A stretch of DNA of 64,000 nucleotides from G051903925 sp051903925 (GTDB taxonomy: Bacteria; Pseudomonadota; Alphaproteobacteria; Zavarziniales; Zavarziniaceae): assembly GCF_051903925.1 (NCBI RefSeq), contig NZ_CP173678.1:496001-560000 (forward strand), given 5' to 3'. How positions within the stretch are numbered: the first letter of the stretch is position 1; the number at the start of each line of letters is the position of its first letter. Positions 31,576 through 39,711 of this stretch are shown here, one piece after another. The notes beneath the pieces were generated by a model. That model saw only the letters and a program-made list of their open reading frames with translations, did no database searches and had not been told where the DNA came from. The translations under genes were made by a program, and so were the position numbers.

Positions 31576-32898
31576 ATGGCCACGATCCTGGACTGGCTGG
31601 CGGTGCCCTGGCGCCGTGGCCTGGGTACGGTGCTGACCGCACCGGGCCTGATCGCGGAGGGAGCGCTGGACTGGGTGACGCCGGCGGGCGTCGCCCTGGA
31701 CGTGGCCTGGGCCACGGTGCGGCCCGGCGGTTGCCTGGTCATGACCGCGGCGACGCCGGCGGATCGCGATGCCCTGCACGCGGCGGCCCTCACCAGTGGC
31801 GCCGAGGTCGTGGAGGACGAAGGCGGCCTGCTGGTTGCGCGACGCCGCAGCGATGGCGCCTGGGTCTATCGCCCCTGGTGGCGGCGGGTGCGCAACTGCC
31901 TGGTGATCCGCTATGGCGGGCTGGGCGACGCGCTGATGGCGTCGTCCATCCTGCCGGCGCTGAAGGCCGATGGCTGGCACGTCACGGTCAATACCGGACC
32001 TGAGGGGGAAGCCGTGCTGCGCCACGACCCCCATGTGGATGCCTGGATCGTGCAGGACCGCGACCAGGTGGCGATGGGCGACCTGCCGGCATACTGGGCG
32101 GCCCTTGCGACCCGCTTCGACCGCGTCATCAACCTGACCGAGAGTGTCGAGGCCAGCCTGTTGAAGGTGCCGGGGCGCCTGGACTTCTTCTGGCCCGATG
32201 CGGCGCGACGGCTGGCCTGTGGCGTCAACTACCTGGAGCAGACGCACGCGATTGCGGATGTCTCCTATGAGGGCCCTCGCCAGCGCTTCCACCCCACGGC
32301 CGACGAGGTGGCACAGGCGGACGCGCTGGTCGCGCGTCATCGGCCGCTGGTCCTTTGGGTTCTGGGCGGCTCGGCGGAGCACAAGGTGTGGCCGTGGACA
32401 CCGGCCGCCCTGGTCCGCCTGCTGGCCGCTCGGCCGGATGTGACGGTGGCCCTGGCCGGGGGGCCAGACTGCGCCGAGCTGGCGCGGTCGGCCTTGGCCC
32501 AGGTCGCGGCCTTTGGCGGCGATCGCGATCGCCTGCTGGACCTGGTGGGGCGCCAGGACGTGCGCGCCGCCATGGCGCTGGCGACCCGGGCCACGCTGGT
32601 CGTGGGGCCGGAGACGGGCCTGCTGAACGCGGCCGCATGCGAGGCCAATGCCAAGGTCGTGCTGCTGTCCCATTCCAGCGCCGTCAACCTGACACGCGAC
32701 TGGACCAGGACCACCGCCCTCGCCCCGGCACCGGAGGCGGCACCCTGCCAGCCCTGCCACCGACTGCATCCCGATACCAGCCATTGCCCGCGCCATGCGT
32801 CCGGCTTTGCCCTGTGTGCCGCGACGATCCCGGTCGACGCCGTGGTGGATGCGGTCCTGGCCGCCCTTGACCCGATGGAGGTGGCCCATGCCGCTTGA
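31576..32898 (+). CDS. GT9 (heptosyltransferase-like) glycosyltransferase inside the head gene block
   Basis: 440 residues from ATG 31576, three bases after the previous stop. Residues about 105-430 form a two-domain GT-B enzyme of family 9: RNCLVIRYGGLGDALMASSILPALKADGWHVTV, FDRVINLTESVE, VLWVLGGSAEHKVWPWTPAALVRLL, then LVVGPETGLLNAAACEANAKVVLLSHSS. The first 95 residues (LDVAWATVRPGGCLVMTAATPADRDAL) look like the tail of a degenerate methyltransferase fold. GT9 enzymes usually add heptose to LPS. Its place between capsid and connector genes, overlapping the latter by 11 bp, suggests modification of particle proteins or of the receptor; this is inference. The C-terminus has a Cys cluster (CQPCHRLHPDTSHCPRH). 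Confidence 0.8.
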   Translation: MATILDWLAVPWRRGLGTVLTAPGLIAEGALDWVTPAGVALDVAWATVRPGGCLVMTAATPADRDALHAAALTSGAEVVEDEGGLLVARRRSDGAWVYRPWWRRVRNCLVIRYGGLGDALMASSILPALKADGWHVTVNTGPEGEAVLRHDPHVDAWIVQDRDQVAMGDLPAYWAALATRFDRVINLTESVEASLLKVPGRLDFFWPDAARRLACGVNYLEQTHAIADVSYEGPRQRFHPTADEVAQADALVARHRPLVLWVLGGSAEHKVWPWTPAALVRLLAARPDVTVALAGGPDCAELARSALAQVAAFGGDRDRLLDLVGRQDVRAAMALATRATLVVGPETGLLNAAACEANAKVVLLSHSSAVNLTRDWTRTTALAPAPEAAPCQPCHRLHPDTSHCPRHASGFALCAATIPVDAVVDAVLAALDPMEVAHAA

Positions 32899-33457
32899 AC
32901 TGACCGAGGCGCCGAGCGTCGAGCCCTTGTCGCTGGAGGCGATGAAGGTGCACCTGAGGCTGGAGACGGACGACGAGGACGCCCTCGTCCTCCACTTGGT
33001 CGCGGCGGCACGCAGTGCGTGCGAGGCGGCGACCGGCCGGGCGCTGCTGGACCAGGCCTGGTGCCTGTGGCTGGACGCCTGGCCCGACCGGGCGATCAAC
33101 CTGCCCCGGCCCCCCTTGCGCAGCCTGACGGGCGTTTCCCTGTTCGACGGGGAGGGCGCGGAGGTCGCGCTGAGTGCCGATGACTGGACGTTGGACACGG
33201 CCGGTGAGCCGGCGCGGATTCGGCTGGACCCGGCGGTGCGACCCGCAAGCGCCCGTCGTCTGAACGCCATCGCCATCCGCTACCGCGCCGGCTATGGCAC
33301 GACGGCGGATCAGGTCCCTGCCCCCTTGGTCCAGGGCATCGCCCTGCTGGCTGCGCATTGGTACGAGCGGCGGGAGGCCGTCGCCGACCCCACGCTGGCG
33401 CCCGTCCCCTATGGCGTCGCGGCGCTGTGGGCGCCGTACCGGCTGGTGCGGCTATGA
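32888..33457 (+). CDS. Head-tail connector/adaptor (gp6-like)
   Basis: 189 residues from ATG 32888: MPLELTEAPSVEPLSLEAMKVHLRLETDDEDALVLHLVAAARSACEAATGRALLDQAWCLWLDAWP. This is the helical gp6/phiE125-gp8 connector pattern (SL.e.K.hLr.d...dD..l..li.aAr...E..tgraL). It forms the ring below the portal. Overlaps the GT9 gene and is coupled to the next gene by ATGA. Confidence 0.88.
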   Translation: MPLELTEAPSVEPLSLEAMKVHLRLETDDEDALVLHLVAAARSACEAATGRALLDQAWCLWLDAWPDRAINLPRPPLRSLTGVSLFDGEGAEVALSADDWTLDTAGEPARIRLDPAVRPASARRLNAIAIRYRAGYGTTADQVPAPLVQGIALLAAHWYERREAVADPTLAPVPYGVAALWAPYRLVRL

Positions 33458-33783
33458 CCGCGGTCGGCGCCCTGCGCGAACGGGTTGAGCTTCAGGCCGA
33501 GGTGACGGGGGCCGAAGACGGCAGCGGCGGCCATGTCCATGGCTGGGCAAGGCTGGCTGTCGGCGGCATGGCCTGGGCCAAGGTCGACGCGCTGACCGGG
33601 CGAGAGCGCCTGACGGCCGAGCGGCCGGAGGGGCTGGTGACGCACCGCGCGATCCTGCGGGCGCGCGACGACCTGGCGCCCGGCATGCGGCTGATCTGGC
33701 GCGGCCGGGCCCTGGCGATCAAGGCGTTCCTGCCCCAGCGACCCGCCAACCGCTGCACCCTGCTGTGCGAGGTCGCACAATGA
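33454..33783 (+). CDS. Head closure/stopper protein (phage head-tail joining)
   Basis: 109 residues: MTAVGALRERVELQAEVTGAEDGSGGHVHGWARLAVGGMAWAKVDALTGRERLTAERPEGLVTHRAILRARDDLAPGMRLIWRGRALAIKAF. The beta-barrel pattern (LR.RV.lq....dG.G....W.....vwA.v....g.E......a.v.h.v.iR) is that of HK97 gp10/SPP1 gp16-like stoppers. Overlaps both neighbours by four bases. Confidence 0.88.
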   Translation: MTAVGALRERVELQAEVTGAEDGSGGHVHGWARLAVGGMAWAKVDALTGRERLTAERPEGLVTHRAILRARDDLAPGMRLIWRGRALAIKAFLPQRPANRCTLLCEVAQ

Positions 33784-34199
33784 CCGCAGCACTGGACGTG
33801 CAGCGGGCGCTGGTCGCGACCCTGCTGGCGGCCCCGGCCGTCGCGGCCCTGGCCGGGACTCGCGTGTTCGACCACGTGCCCCGCCGCGTCGCCTTTCCCT
33901 TTGTCAGCCTGCGGCTGGAGGAGACGGCTGACGACGGCACCAAGACGGGCGCCGGCCTGGTCGCGCGGTTCGAGATCACCTGCTGGTCCCGCCGCCATGG
34001 CGCGGCGGAGGCGCTGGAACTGGCGGGCGGTGTCGTCCTGGCGCTGGACCGGGTGGCGCTGCCCCTGGGCGGCGGTTGGCGCTGGCTGGACGGCCGCGTC
34101 AGCCAGCGCCGCGTGACGCGCGAGGACGACCACGAGACGGTGCGCGTCCCGCTGGCGGTCCGCCTGCGCATCGAAGCCGAACAACCGATCACGGAGTGA
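33780..34199 (+). CDS. Tail terminator, DUF3168 family
   Basis: 139 residues from ATG 33780: MTAALDVQRALVATLLAAPAVAALAGTRVFDHVPRRVAFPFVSLRLEETADDG, ending in a strand-rich half. This is the DUF3168 pattern of tail terminator (gp8-like) proteins that cap the tail tube and join it to the head. Confidence 0.88.
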   Translation: MTAALDVQRALVATLLAAPAVAALAGTRVFDHVPRRVAFPFVSLRLEETADDGTKTGAGLVARFEITCWSRRHGAAEALELAGGVVLALDRVALPLGGGWRWLDGRVSQRRVTREDDHETVRVPLAVRLRIEAEQPITE

Positions 34200-34203
34200 G
34201 ACA

Positions 34204-34614
34204 ATGGCACGGCAACGCGGCGACCTGTTCCTGTTGCAGGTCAACCTGGACGGCGGCAGCGGCTTCGCGACGGTCGCGGGGCTGCGCGGCACGGTCCTGT
34301 CGGCCAGTGTCCAGCCGGTCGACGTCACGGCCAAGGATTCCGGCGGCTTTCGCGAGCTTCTGCCCGGCGCGGGGGTGCAATCCCTGACCCTGAAGGGGCG
34401 CGGTGTCTTTGATTCCGGCACGGCGCACGAGCGGGTGCGCACCCTGTTCGCGGCGCGGGCCGTCGTGCGCTGGCGCATCACGCGCGGCGACGGCTCGCGC
34501 TGGACAATGCCGGCCATGGTGACGGCCCTCGACTATGCAGGCGACCACGATGGCGAGGAAACCTTCGAGCTGACCGTCGAAAGCGCCGGCGCCGTCAGCT
34601 TCGACCGGGCCTGA
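34204..34614 (+). CDS. Major tail tube protein (TP901-1/GTA gp9-like)
   Basis: 136 residues: MARQRGDLFLLQVNLDGGSGFATVAGLRGTVLSASVQPVDVTAKDSGGFRELLPGAGVQSLTLKGRGVFDSGTAHERVRTLF. The SG.frelL...G..s..lsg.GvF.d pattern is typical of TP901-1-type tail tube proteins. Many copies stack into the tail tube. A REPIN follows. Confidence 0.9.
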   Translation: MARQRGDLFLLQVNLDGGSGFATVAGLRGTVLSASVQPVDVTAKDSGGFRELLPGAGVQSLTLKGRGVFDSGTAHERVRTLFAARAVVRWRITRGDGSRWTMPAMVTALDYAGDHDGEETFELTVESAGAVSFDRA

Positions 34615-34625
34615 TCGGTCGCACC

Positions 34626-34742
34626 GGATGCTTCGAGACGCGTCTCTTCGAGCCGCTCCTCTGCATGACGACGTTGTTTTCATTTGGAAATGCCCAACGT
34701 CGCCCTCCCGAGGAAGGCCGCAAGGCCTGTCTCGACGGATGC
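34626..34742. repeat. REPIN-like palindromic repeat, copy E
   Basis: Left half CGGATGCTTCGAGACGCG to CTCCTCTGCATGACGACG (34625-34672), right half AACGTCGCCCTCCCGAGGAAGG to CTGTCTCGACGGATGCC (34696-34743). Both halves are degenerate. It lies between the tail tube gene and the next gene. Confidence 0.65.
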
Positions 34743-34791
34743 CGGAACAACCTACACGTGTCCAATTCAACTCCTTTCCAAGGATCGATCC

Positions 34792-35148
34792 ATGGCAAAC
34801 CTGACACCCCTGGTGACGGCGGAAGCCGGCATCGACCTGACGACGCTGGGCACGGCGGAGGCTGGCGGCGATGCCTTCGCCAATGACGGCGCCACGCTGC
34901 TGCTGGTGACGACCGGCGGGACCGCCTGCACGGTCACGATCCCGGCGCAAGTGACCGCGGCCGAGGTCGCCGGCATGGGCCGCCTGACCAAGGCCAATGC
35001 CGGCGGCACGGTCGCCACGAACAGCCGGCGCATCTTCGGCCCGTTCCCGCCCGCTGCCTTCAACGATGGCCAGGGCCGCGCGGTCGTCAGCTATTCGCAG
35101 GTGGCGGGCGTCGGCGTCGCGGCGCTGCGTGTGCCAAGGGGGCTGTGA
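34792..35148 (+). CDS. Hypothetical protein between tail tube and gp10-type gene
   Basis: 118 residues from ATG 34792: MANLTPLVTAEAGIDLTTLGTAEAGGDAFANDGATLLLVTTGGTACTVTIPAQVTAAEVAGMGRLTKANAGGTVATNSRRIFGPFPPAAFNDGQGRAVVSYSQVAGVGVAALRV. It resembles small beta-sandwich phage proteins that precede tail chaperones. No counterpart exists in the classical GTA order. A decoration or tail-surface role is possible but unproven. The stop overlaps the next start. Confidence 0.6.
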   Translation: MANLTPLVTAEAGIDLTTLGTAEAGGDAFANDGATLLLVTTGGTACTVTIPAQVTAAEVAGMGRLTKANAGGTVATNSRRIFGPFPPAAFNDGQGRAVVSYSQVAGVGVAALRVPRGL

Positions 35149-35477
35149 TGGCCAACCCGCATCGCGGCGAGGTCGACCTGGTGATCGGCCCGCACCACCT
35201 GACCCTGCGCCCCACGTTCGAGGCCCTGGTGGAGATCGAGGAGCGCGCCGGCACCGGGCTGATCCCGCTGACGCGGCGCTTCCTGTCGCGCGACTTCGGG
35301 CTGAAGGACGCGCTCGCCGTGATCGGCCCAGCGGCCAAGGCGGGCGGGCGTGTGCCCGACGACCTGGGGCCCGCGCTGGTGGCGCACGGCCTGGTCGGAC
35401 TGGGGCCTGCCTTGGCCGGGTTCCTGGTCCGCGCCGTGGCCGGACCCGATCCCGCCACGCCCGCCACCCGCCACTGA
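35148..35477 (+). CDS. Gene transfer agent gp10-type protein (tail assembly chaperone-like)
   Basis: 109 residues: MANPHRGEVDLVIGPHHLTLRPTFEALVEIEERAGTGLIPLTRRFLSRDFGLKDALAVIGPAAKAGG. The RGEV.L.i....LRPTF.AL..iE...G pattern belongs to the GTA gp10/Phage_TAC family. It is one of the more diagnostic genes for a GTA-type cluster. A GTG at 35145 just before the ATG is in frame. Confidence 0.88.
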   Translation: MANPHRGEVDLVIGPHHLTLRPTFEALVEIEERAGTGLIPLTRRFLSRDFGLKDALAVIGPAAKAGGRVPDDLGPALVAHGLVGLGPALAGFLVRAVAGPDPATPATRH

Positions 35478-35481
35478 GCCG

Positions 35482-35679
35482 ATGGCCGGGCTTGACTGGG
35501 CCGACTGGCGGCGGCTGGCGCTGGGCCTGCTGGGCTGGACGCCCGAGGCCTTCTGGCAGGCGACACCCGACGACCTCGTGGCTGCTCTTGAGGGCCTGCG
35601 CGGCCGCTTTGCCAGCGGGCACGAGGCCGCCCTGCGCCGGGACCTGACCCACCTGGACCGCACATTCGGAGACCGATGA
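35482..35679 (+). CDS. Tail assembly chaperone, rcc01693 family
   Basis: 65 residues from ATG 35482: MAGLDWADWRRLALGLLGWTPEAFWQATPDDLVAALEGLRGRF. The DW..l...algllG..P..FW..TP.El..al.g pattern is that of rcc01693 (RcGTA gp10.1). It precedes the tape measure gene and overlaps it by four bases, as chaperones usually do. Confidence 0.88.
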   Translation: MAGLDWADWRRLALGLLGWTPEAFWQATPDDLVAALEGLRGRFASGHEAALRRDLTHLDRTFGDR

Positions 35680-36293
35680 TGGTGACGACGATCGTGCCCG
35701 ATGCCGACCTTGAACCGCTGCGCCGCACGCTGGAGGCGGCGGAGGCCCAGGCCGCCGCCAGTGCGGCCAGCCTGAACCGCAGCCTGAGCCTGGCGCCGGA
35801 CACAGCCGGGCTGGACCGCCTTGGGGCGCGGCTGGAACAGCTGGACAGCGCCGCGGGGCTGGCCAGCCGCAGCCTGTCGCGCAGCCTGGCCGGCGCCCTG
35901 AACGGGGTCGAGACGGACTGGTCGCGCGTCCTGTCCCGCCTGTCGCAGGACCTGGTCGCATTCTTCCTGCGCGCCAATGTGGTGGCGCCCCTGCTGCGCG
36001 GCCTGACCGCTGGCCTGGGCGGAGGGGGAGGCGGCCTGCTGGGCGCCGGCATATCCGGCTTCCTGGCGGATGGCGGCCCCGCACTGCCCGGCCGTGCCTA
36101 TGTCGTGGGCGAACGCGGGCCCGAACTGTTCGTGCCGCGCGCGGCGGGCACGGTCGTGCCCAACGGTGCCGCGACGGGCGCCACGGTGAACGTGACGATC
36201 CACACGCCCGACATCGGAGGCTTCAACCGCGCGCGGTCGCAGGTCCAGGCCGAGATCGCGCGCGCGGTCGCCGCCGGCCGGCGGACGCTGTGA
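35676..36293 (+). CDS. Short tail tape measure protein (GTA gp11-like)
   Basis: 205 residues, close to the roughly 220 of RcGTA and far below the 600-1500 of ordinary siphophages, so the particle tail should be very short. The N-terminus is helical (LRRTLEAAEAQAAASAASLNRSL), then VLSRLSQDLVAFFLRANVVAPLLRGL, a Gly-rich hinge and the conserved FLADGGPALPGRAYVVGERGPELFVPRAAGTVVPNG. Starts ATGATG at 35676. Confidence 0.9.
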   Translation: MMVTTIVPDADLEPLRRTLEAAEAQAAASAASLNRSLSLAPDTAGLDRLGARLEQLDSAAGLASRSLSRSLAGALNGVETDWSRVLSRLSQDLVAFFLRANVVAPLLRGLTAGLGGGGGGLLGAGISGFLADGGPALPGRAYVVGERGPELFVPRAAGTVVPNGAATGATVNVTIHTPDIGGFNRARSQVQAEIARAVAAGRRTL

Positions 36294-36303
36294 GGCCAGG
36301 GCC

Positions 36304-36936
36304 ATGAGCGGCGGCATCCTGCCCATCGTCTTTCCCGGCGCCATCGCCCAGGGCAGCAGCGGCGGGCCCAGCTACTCCACGACCGTGGTCACCCTGGCCA
36401 GCGGGCACGAGCAGCGCAACATCAACTGGGCCCAGGCGCGCCATCGCTACAACGTCGCCCGCGGCATTACCACCGCGCAGCGGCTGGAGCAGGTCGTCGC
36501 GCATTTCCACGCGGTCCAGGGACGGGCGCTGGGCTTCCTCTATCCCGATCCGCTGGACCATGGCTCCGGCCCCGGCGGCATTGAACCCACCCCGCTCGAC
36601 CAGGCGATCGGGACTGGCGACGGCGCCACCACCGCGTTCCAGCTGCGCAAGACCTATGCCCGCGGGGGCGCGGAGCGGTCGCGAACCATTACCCGGCCCG
36701 TACCGGGCAGCGTGCGCTGCGCCGTGAACGGCACGGAGACCGCAGCCTTCACCGTCGATACCACGACCGGGATCGTCAGCTTTGCCAGTGCCCCCGGCGC
36801 GGGCCTGCTGGTCCAGGCGGGGTTCCGGTTCCTGGTGCCAGTGCGCTTCGACACCGACCACCTGGAAACCAGCTGGGAAGCCTGGGCCGCGCAGGCGGTG
36901 GCCGAGCTTCCCCTGATCGAGATCCGCGAATGCTGA
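36304..36936 (+). CDS. Distal tail protein, DUF2460 (GTA gp12-like)
   Basis: 210 residues: PGAIAQGSSGGPSYSTTVVTLASGHEQRNINWAQARHRYNVARGITTAQRLEQVVAHFHAVQGRALGFLYPDPLDH, ending VRFDTDHLETSWEAWAAQAVAELPLIEIRE. This is the DUF2460 pattern (sGhEqRn..W...r..yn.g.gi.......v..fF.a..G...gFr..D..D). It forms the ring at the end of the tail tube. Length is near standard. Confidence 0.92.
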   Translation: MSGGILPIVFPGAIAQGSSGGPSYSTTVVTLASGHEQRNINWAQARHRYNVARGITTAQRLEQVVAHFHAVQGRALGFLYPDPLDHGSGPGGIEPTPLDQAIGTGDGATTAFQLRKTYARGGAERSRTITRPVPGSVRCAVNGTETAAFTVDTTTGIVSFASAPGAGLLVQAGFRFLVPVRFDTDHLETSWEAWAAQAVAELPLIEIREC

Positions 36937-36946
36937 GGAGGACCCG

Positions 36947-37966
36947 ATGACCATCCTGTGGGCCGACAGCTTCGACCACTACGGCCTGAACGCCGACGAT
37001 GCGCTGCGCTCGGGCTGGAACACGTTCGACCGCCCGGTCAGCGCGGCCCTGGCCCGCACCGGAAGCCAGGCGGTGCGCATCGCCCCCAGTTCCACCCTGT
37101 GGCTGCGGCTGAAGCGGGCCTTTGACGCGCCGCGCACCACCATCGTCATGGCCGCGGCCTATCGCTTCGACCAGGCGCCGACCAATGGCACCCGCACCCA
37201 GGTCCACGGCTTCATGGACAGCAATGGCGACCAGCAGGGCGTTCTGACCCTGTCGACCGCCGGCTTCCTGGACTATCGCGTGGGCGACAGCAATGCGGCC
37301 GTCGTGGCGACGTCCAGCGCGCCGGTCACCTTCGCCACCTGGCAGCATGTCGAGCTGCGCCTGGCAGTCGCGAACAGCAGCGGTGCGGTTGAGGTCCGGC
37401 TGAACGGCCAGACGGTGCTCAGCTATAGCGGCGACACCCAGGCGACGGCCCACGCCGACATCCTGGAATGGTTCACCTCGGTCAACGCGGGCAGCGCCGC
37501 GGCCTTTCATGTCGATGACGTCGTGGCTGCCACCGACTGGGTGGGCGACCTGCGCGTGCACACGCTGTTCCCGGCGGGGGACACCGTGCAGGCCGACTTC
37601 GTGCCCGACAGCGGCACGACCGGCTTCAGCCGCATCCGGGAGGCCGCCCCCGATGGCGATGCCTCGTTCGTGGCCAGCGACAGCGCTGGCGCCGTCTCCC
37701 TGTTCGCGCTCGACGCACCGCCCGCCGGAATCGGCGCCATCGCCGCGGTGATCGTGGACGTGGAGGCGCGCAAGACTGATGCCGGGGCCTGCACCTTCCG
37801 CAGCGGGCTGCGCTCCGGCGTGGCCGTCGCCCATGGCTCCGCCCACGCGCCGGACACCACCTATGGCGGGCACGAGGCGGTCTTTGCGAGCGATCCCGCG
37901 ACCGGCGCGCCCTGGACCCGCAGCGCCCTGGCCGCAGCACAGCTCCGGCTGGAGCGACTGACATGA
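36947..37966 (+). CDS. Lectin-like (LamG/ConA fold) tail-associated protein
   Basis: 339 residues. The first half reads as a concanavalin-type jelly roll: ILWADSFDHYG, YRFDQAPTNGTRTQVHGFMDSNGDQQGVLTLSTAGFLDYRVGDSN, FATWQHVELRLAVANSSGAVEVRLNGQTVLSYSGDTQ and FHVDDVVAATDWVGDLRVHTLFPAGD. The second half is another beta domain. It sits between DUF2460 and DUF2163 genes, where the classical GTA has nothing. A carbohydrate-binding decoration of the tail tip is plausible, but no binding residues can be named. Confidence 0.65.
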   Translation: MTILWADSFDHYGLNADDALRSGWNTFDRPVSAALARTGSQAVRIAPSSTLWLRLKRAFDAPRTTIVMAAAYRFDQAPTNGTRTQVHGFMDSNGDQQGVLTLSTAGFLDYRVGDSNAAVVATSSAPVTFATWQHVELRLAVANSSGAVEVRLNGQTVLSYSGDTQATAHADILEWFTSVNAGSAAAFHVDDVVAATDWVGDLRVHTLFPAGDTVQADFVPDSGTTGFSRIREAAPDGDASFVASDSAGAVSLFALDAPPAGIGAIAAVIVDVEARKTDAGACTFRSGLRSGVAVAHGSAHAPDTTYGGHEAVFASDPATGAPWTRSALAAAQLRLERLT

Positions 37967-38922
37967 GCGCGCTGCGCATCGGCCGGGCGGCCGCGCTGGC
38001 GCCAGCGGCGGCCGGGACGCGCGCGGTGCACGCCAGCCGTATCGCCTGCCTTGTCCTTGCGGAGCGCCAGGCGCCCTTGCGGCTTGGCCGGGTGGCGGTG
38101 CTCCTGCCCGCACTGTCCACGCCGTGCGTGACGCGCCATGCCCTGGTCTGGACGATCCGACGGCGTGACGGCACGGCCCATGCCTTCACGACCCATGACC
38201 GGGCCCTGTCCTTCCAGGGCTTGGTGGCGCGCGCCTGCGACGGTTTCGCGCCCAGCGCCAGCGAGGCGCGGTCGGACGGATCGGCCGGCACCATGGACCT
38301 GGTGGGCGTGCTGAACGACGAGATCGCAGAGGCTGACCTGCTGTCCGGCGCGCTGGACGATGCCGACATCGAATGCTGGCAGGTCGACTGGGACGATCGC
38401 GGCACCACGCCCCGCCTGCTGCAGAAGGGGCGCATCGGTCAGGTCGAGCACAGCGCCGCCGGGTTCAGGCTGGAGGTACGAACGCTGGCAGCGCTGCTGA
38501 ACCAGCCGGTGGGCGAGGTCTACACGGCGCAGTGCCGCTGGACCCTTGGCGATGCGCGGTGCGGCGTGGCCGTCACGGTGCGCAGCGGCACGGTCACCGC
38601 GGTCGACGGCCTGGGCGCGTTCCGCGACGACGGGCTGAGCGACCCGGACGGAACGTTCGACCATGGCCGGCTGAGCTGGACGACGGGAGCGAATGCGGGT
38701 CTGGCGGGCGCGGTGAAGCGCTGGACGCTGGCCGATCACAGGCTGGTCCTGCACCAGCCCGCTGCCCGAGCCGTCGCCCCCGGAGACACGTTCGACGTTG
38801 CCTTTGGCTGCCCGCGCACGGCGGATGCGTGCGCCAACCGCTTTGCCAACCTGCTCAATTTCGGCGGCTTCCCCCATGTGCCGGGGCATGATGCCCTGCA
38901 GCAGCGGCCACCCGCGCGATGA
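37963..38922 (+). CDS. Tail hub protein, DUF2163 (GTA gp13-like)
   Basis: 319 residues. The DUF2163 core starts near residue 60 (RHALVWTIRRRDGTAHAFTTHDRALSFQGLVA). Four cysteines, C191 and C200 (YTAQCRWTLGDARCGV) and C283 and C290 (FGCPRTADACANRF), match the set that holds an iron-sulfur cluster in the RcGTA hub. GGFPHVPGHDAL is the usual C-terminus. The N-terminal 55 residues are an unusual extension. Coupled by ATGA to both neighbours. Confidence 0.9.
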   Translation: MSALRIGRAAALAPAAAGTRAVHASRIACLVLAERQAPLRLGRVAVLLPALSTPCVTRHALVWTIRRRDGTAHAFTTHDRALSFQGLVARACDGFAPSASEARSDGSAGTMDLVGVLNDEIAEADLLSGALDDADIECWQVDWDDRGTTPRLLQKGRIGQVEHSAAGFRLEVRTLAALLNQPVGEVYTAQCRWTLGDARCGVAVTVRSGTVTAVDGLGAFRDDGLSDPDGTFDHGRLSWTTGANAGLAGAVKRWTLADHRLVLHQPAARAVAPGDTFDVAFGCPRTADACANRFANLLNFGGFPHVPGHDALQQRPPAR

Positions 38923-39389
38923 GGGGGGACCCGCCAACCGATGCGCGGATCATCGCCGCGGCGCGGACCTGGCTGGGCACGCCGTGGCGCCACCAGGCCA
39001 GGACGAAGGGGGTCGGCGTCGACTGCGCCAACCTGGTGATCGGCGTGGGACTTGAGGTCGGCACGCTGAGCCCGGACCGGATGGAACCGCTGCTTGCCCG
39101 CTATGGCGCTTATCCACGCCAGCCGGTGCCGGGGCGGATGATCGCCGCCCTGCGCAGCTTCCTGGTCGAGGTGGAGCGGCCGGCCGGCACGCTGCTGCCC
39201 GCCGACCTGCCCTGGATGGACTGGGGCGGCCTGCCCTGTCACCTGGGAATCGCCACCATCCTGGCCGATGGCCGGCCGGGGCTGCTCCATGCCTTCGCGC
39301 CAGCGCGCCGCGTGGTCGAGCATGGCCTGTCGGCCGACATCCACGCCCGCGTCCGCGCCGTTTTCCGCCTGCCCCAGCCGCCTATTTGA
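38919..39389 (+). CDS. NlpC/P60 cell-wall peptidase (GTA gp14-like)
   Basis: 156 residues: IIAAARTWLGTPWRHQARTKGVGVDCANLVIGVGLEVG with catalytic Cys C36, and GLPCHLGIATIL with His H108. It cuts peptidoglycan peptides at the tail tip during DNA delivery. It overlaps the hub gene by four bases and, tail to tail, the minus-strand gene at 39382. Confidence 0.9.
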   Translation: MRGDPPTDARIIAAARTWLGTPWRHQARTKGVGVDCANLVIGVGLEVGTLSPDRMEPLLARYGAYPRQPVPGRMIAALRSFLVEVERPAGTLLPADLPWMDWGGLPCHLGIATILADGRPGLLHAFAPARRVVEHGLSADIHARVRAVFRLPQPPI

Positions 39390-39711
39390 CGACGTGCAGG
39401 ACCGGGCGCATGCGCACCGCGCGCGCCTCTTCCTGCGCGTTCAGGAAGCGCAGCGCGTCCAGGCCGACCGCCCGCTGCCCCGCACATCCCGGCACGCTGT
39501 CGTCCAGTTCGTCGAGCAGGGACCGCAGCGCCTGCTGCACCGCGCGACGCTGCATCGGGTCGTCCGCGACCGCCAGAAGTGCGGCTGCCAGCAGCGACGG
39601 AGCGCGCCGCCGTTCCAGCAGTGCCGCCTCCTCGGCGCGGCGCTCCTCGATCTGGCGGAGGCGCTGCTCCACCCGTGACTGCCCGGCTGCCGTCTGAAGC
39701 GGCCCGTCCAT
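39382..39711 (-). CDS. Minus-strand coiled-coil protein inside the GTA-like cluster
   Basis: 109 residues on the opposite strand to every other gene of the cluster. It starts MDGPLQTAAGQSRVEQRLRQIEERRAEEAALLERRRAPSLLAAALLAVADDPMQRRAVQQALRSLLDELDDS: a charged coiled coil (residues 12-37) followed by helices. Codon use shows the strong G/C third-position bias of real genes. GGGGGG lies five bases before the ATG. It is not a known GTA gene. A 113-bp gap separates it from the divergent tail-tip gene, so that gap may hold a promoter. It may be a regulator or assembly factor; function unknown. Confidence 0.6.
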   Translation of the reverse strand: MDGPLQTAAGQSRVEQRLRQIEERRAEEAALLERRRAPSLLAAALLAVADDPMQRRAVQQALRSLLDELDDSVPGCAGQRAVGLDALRFLNAQEEARAVRMRPVLHVVK

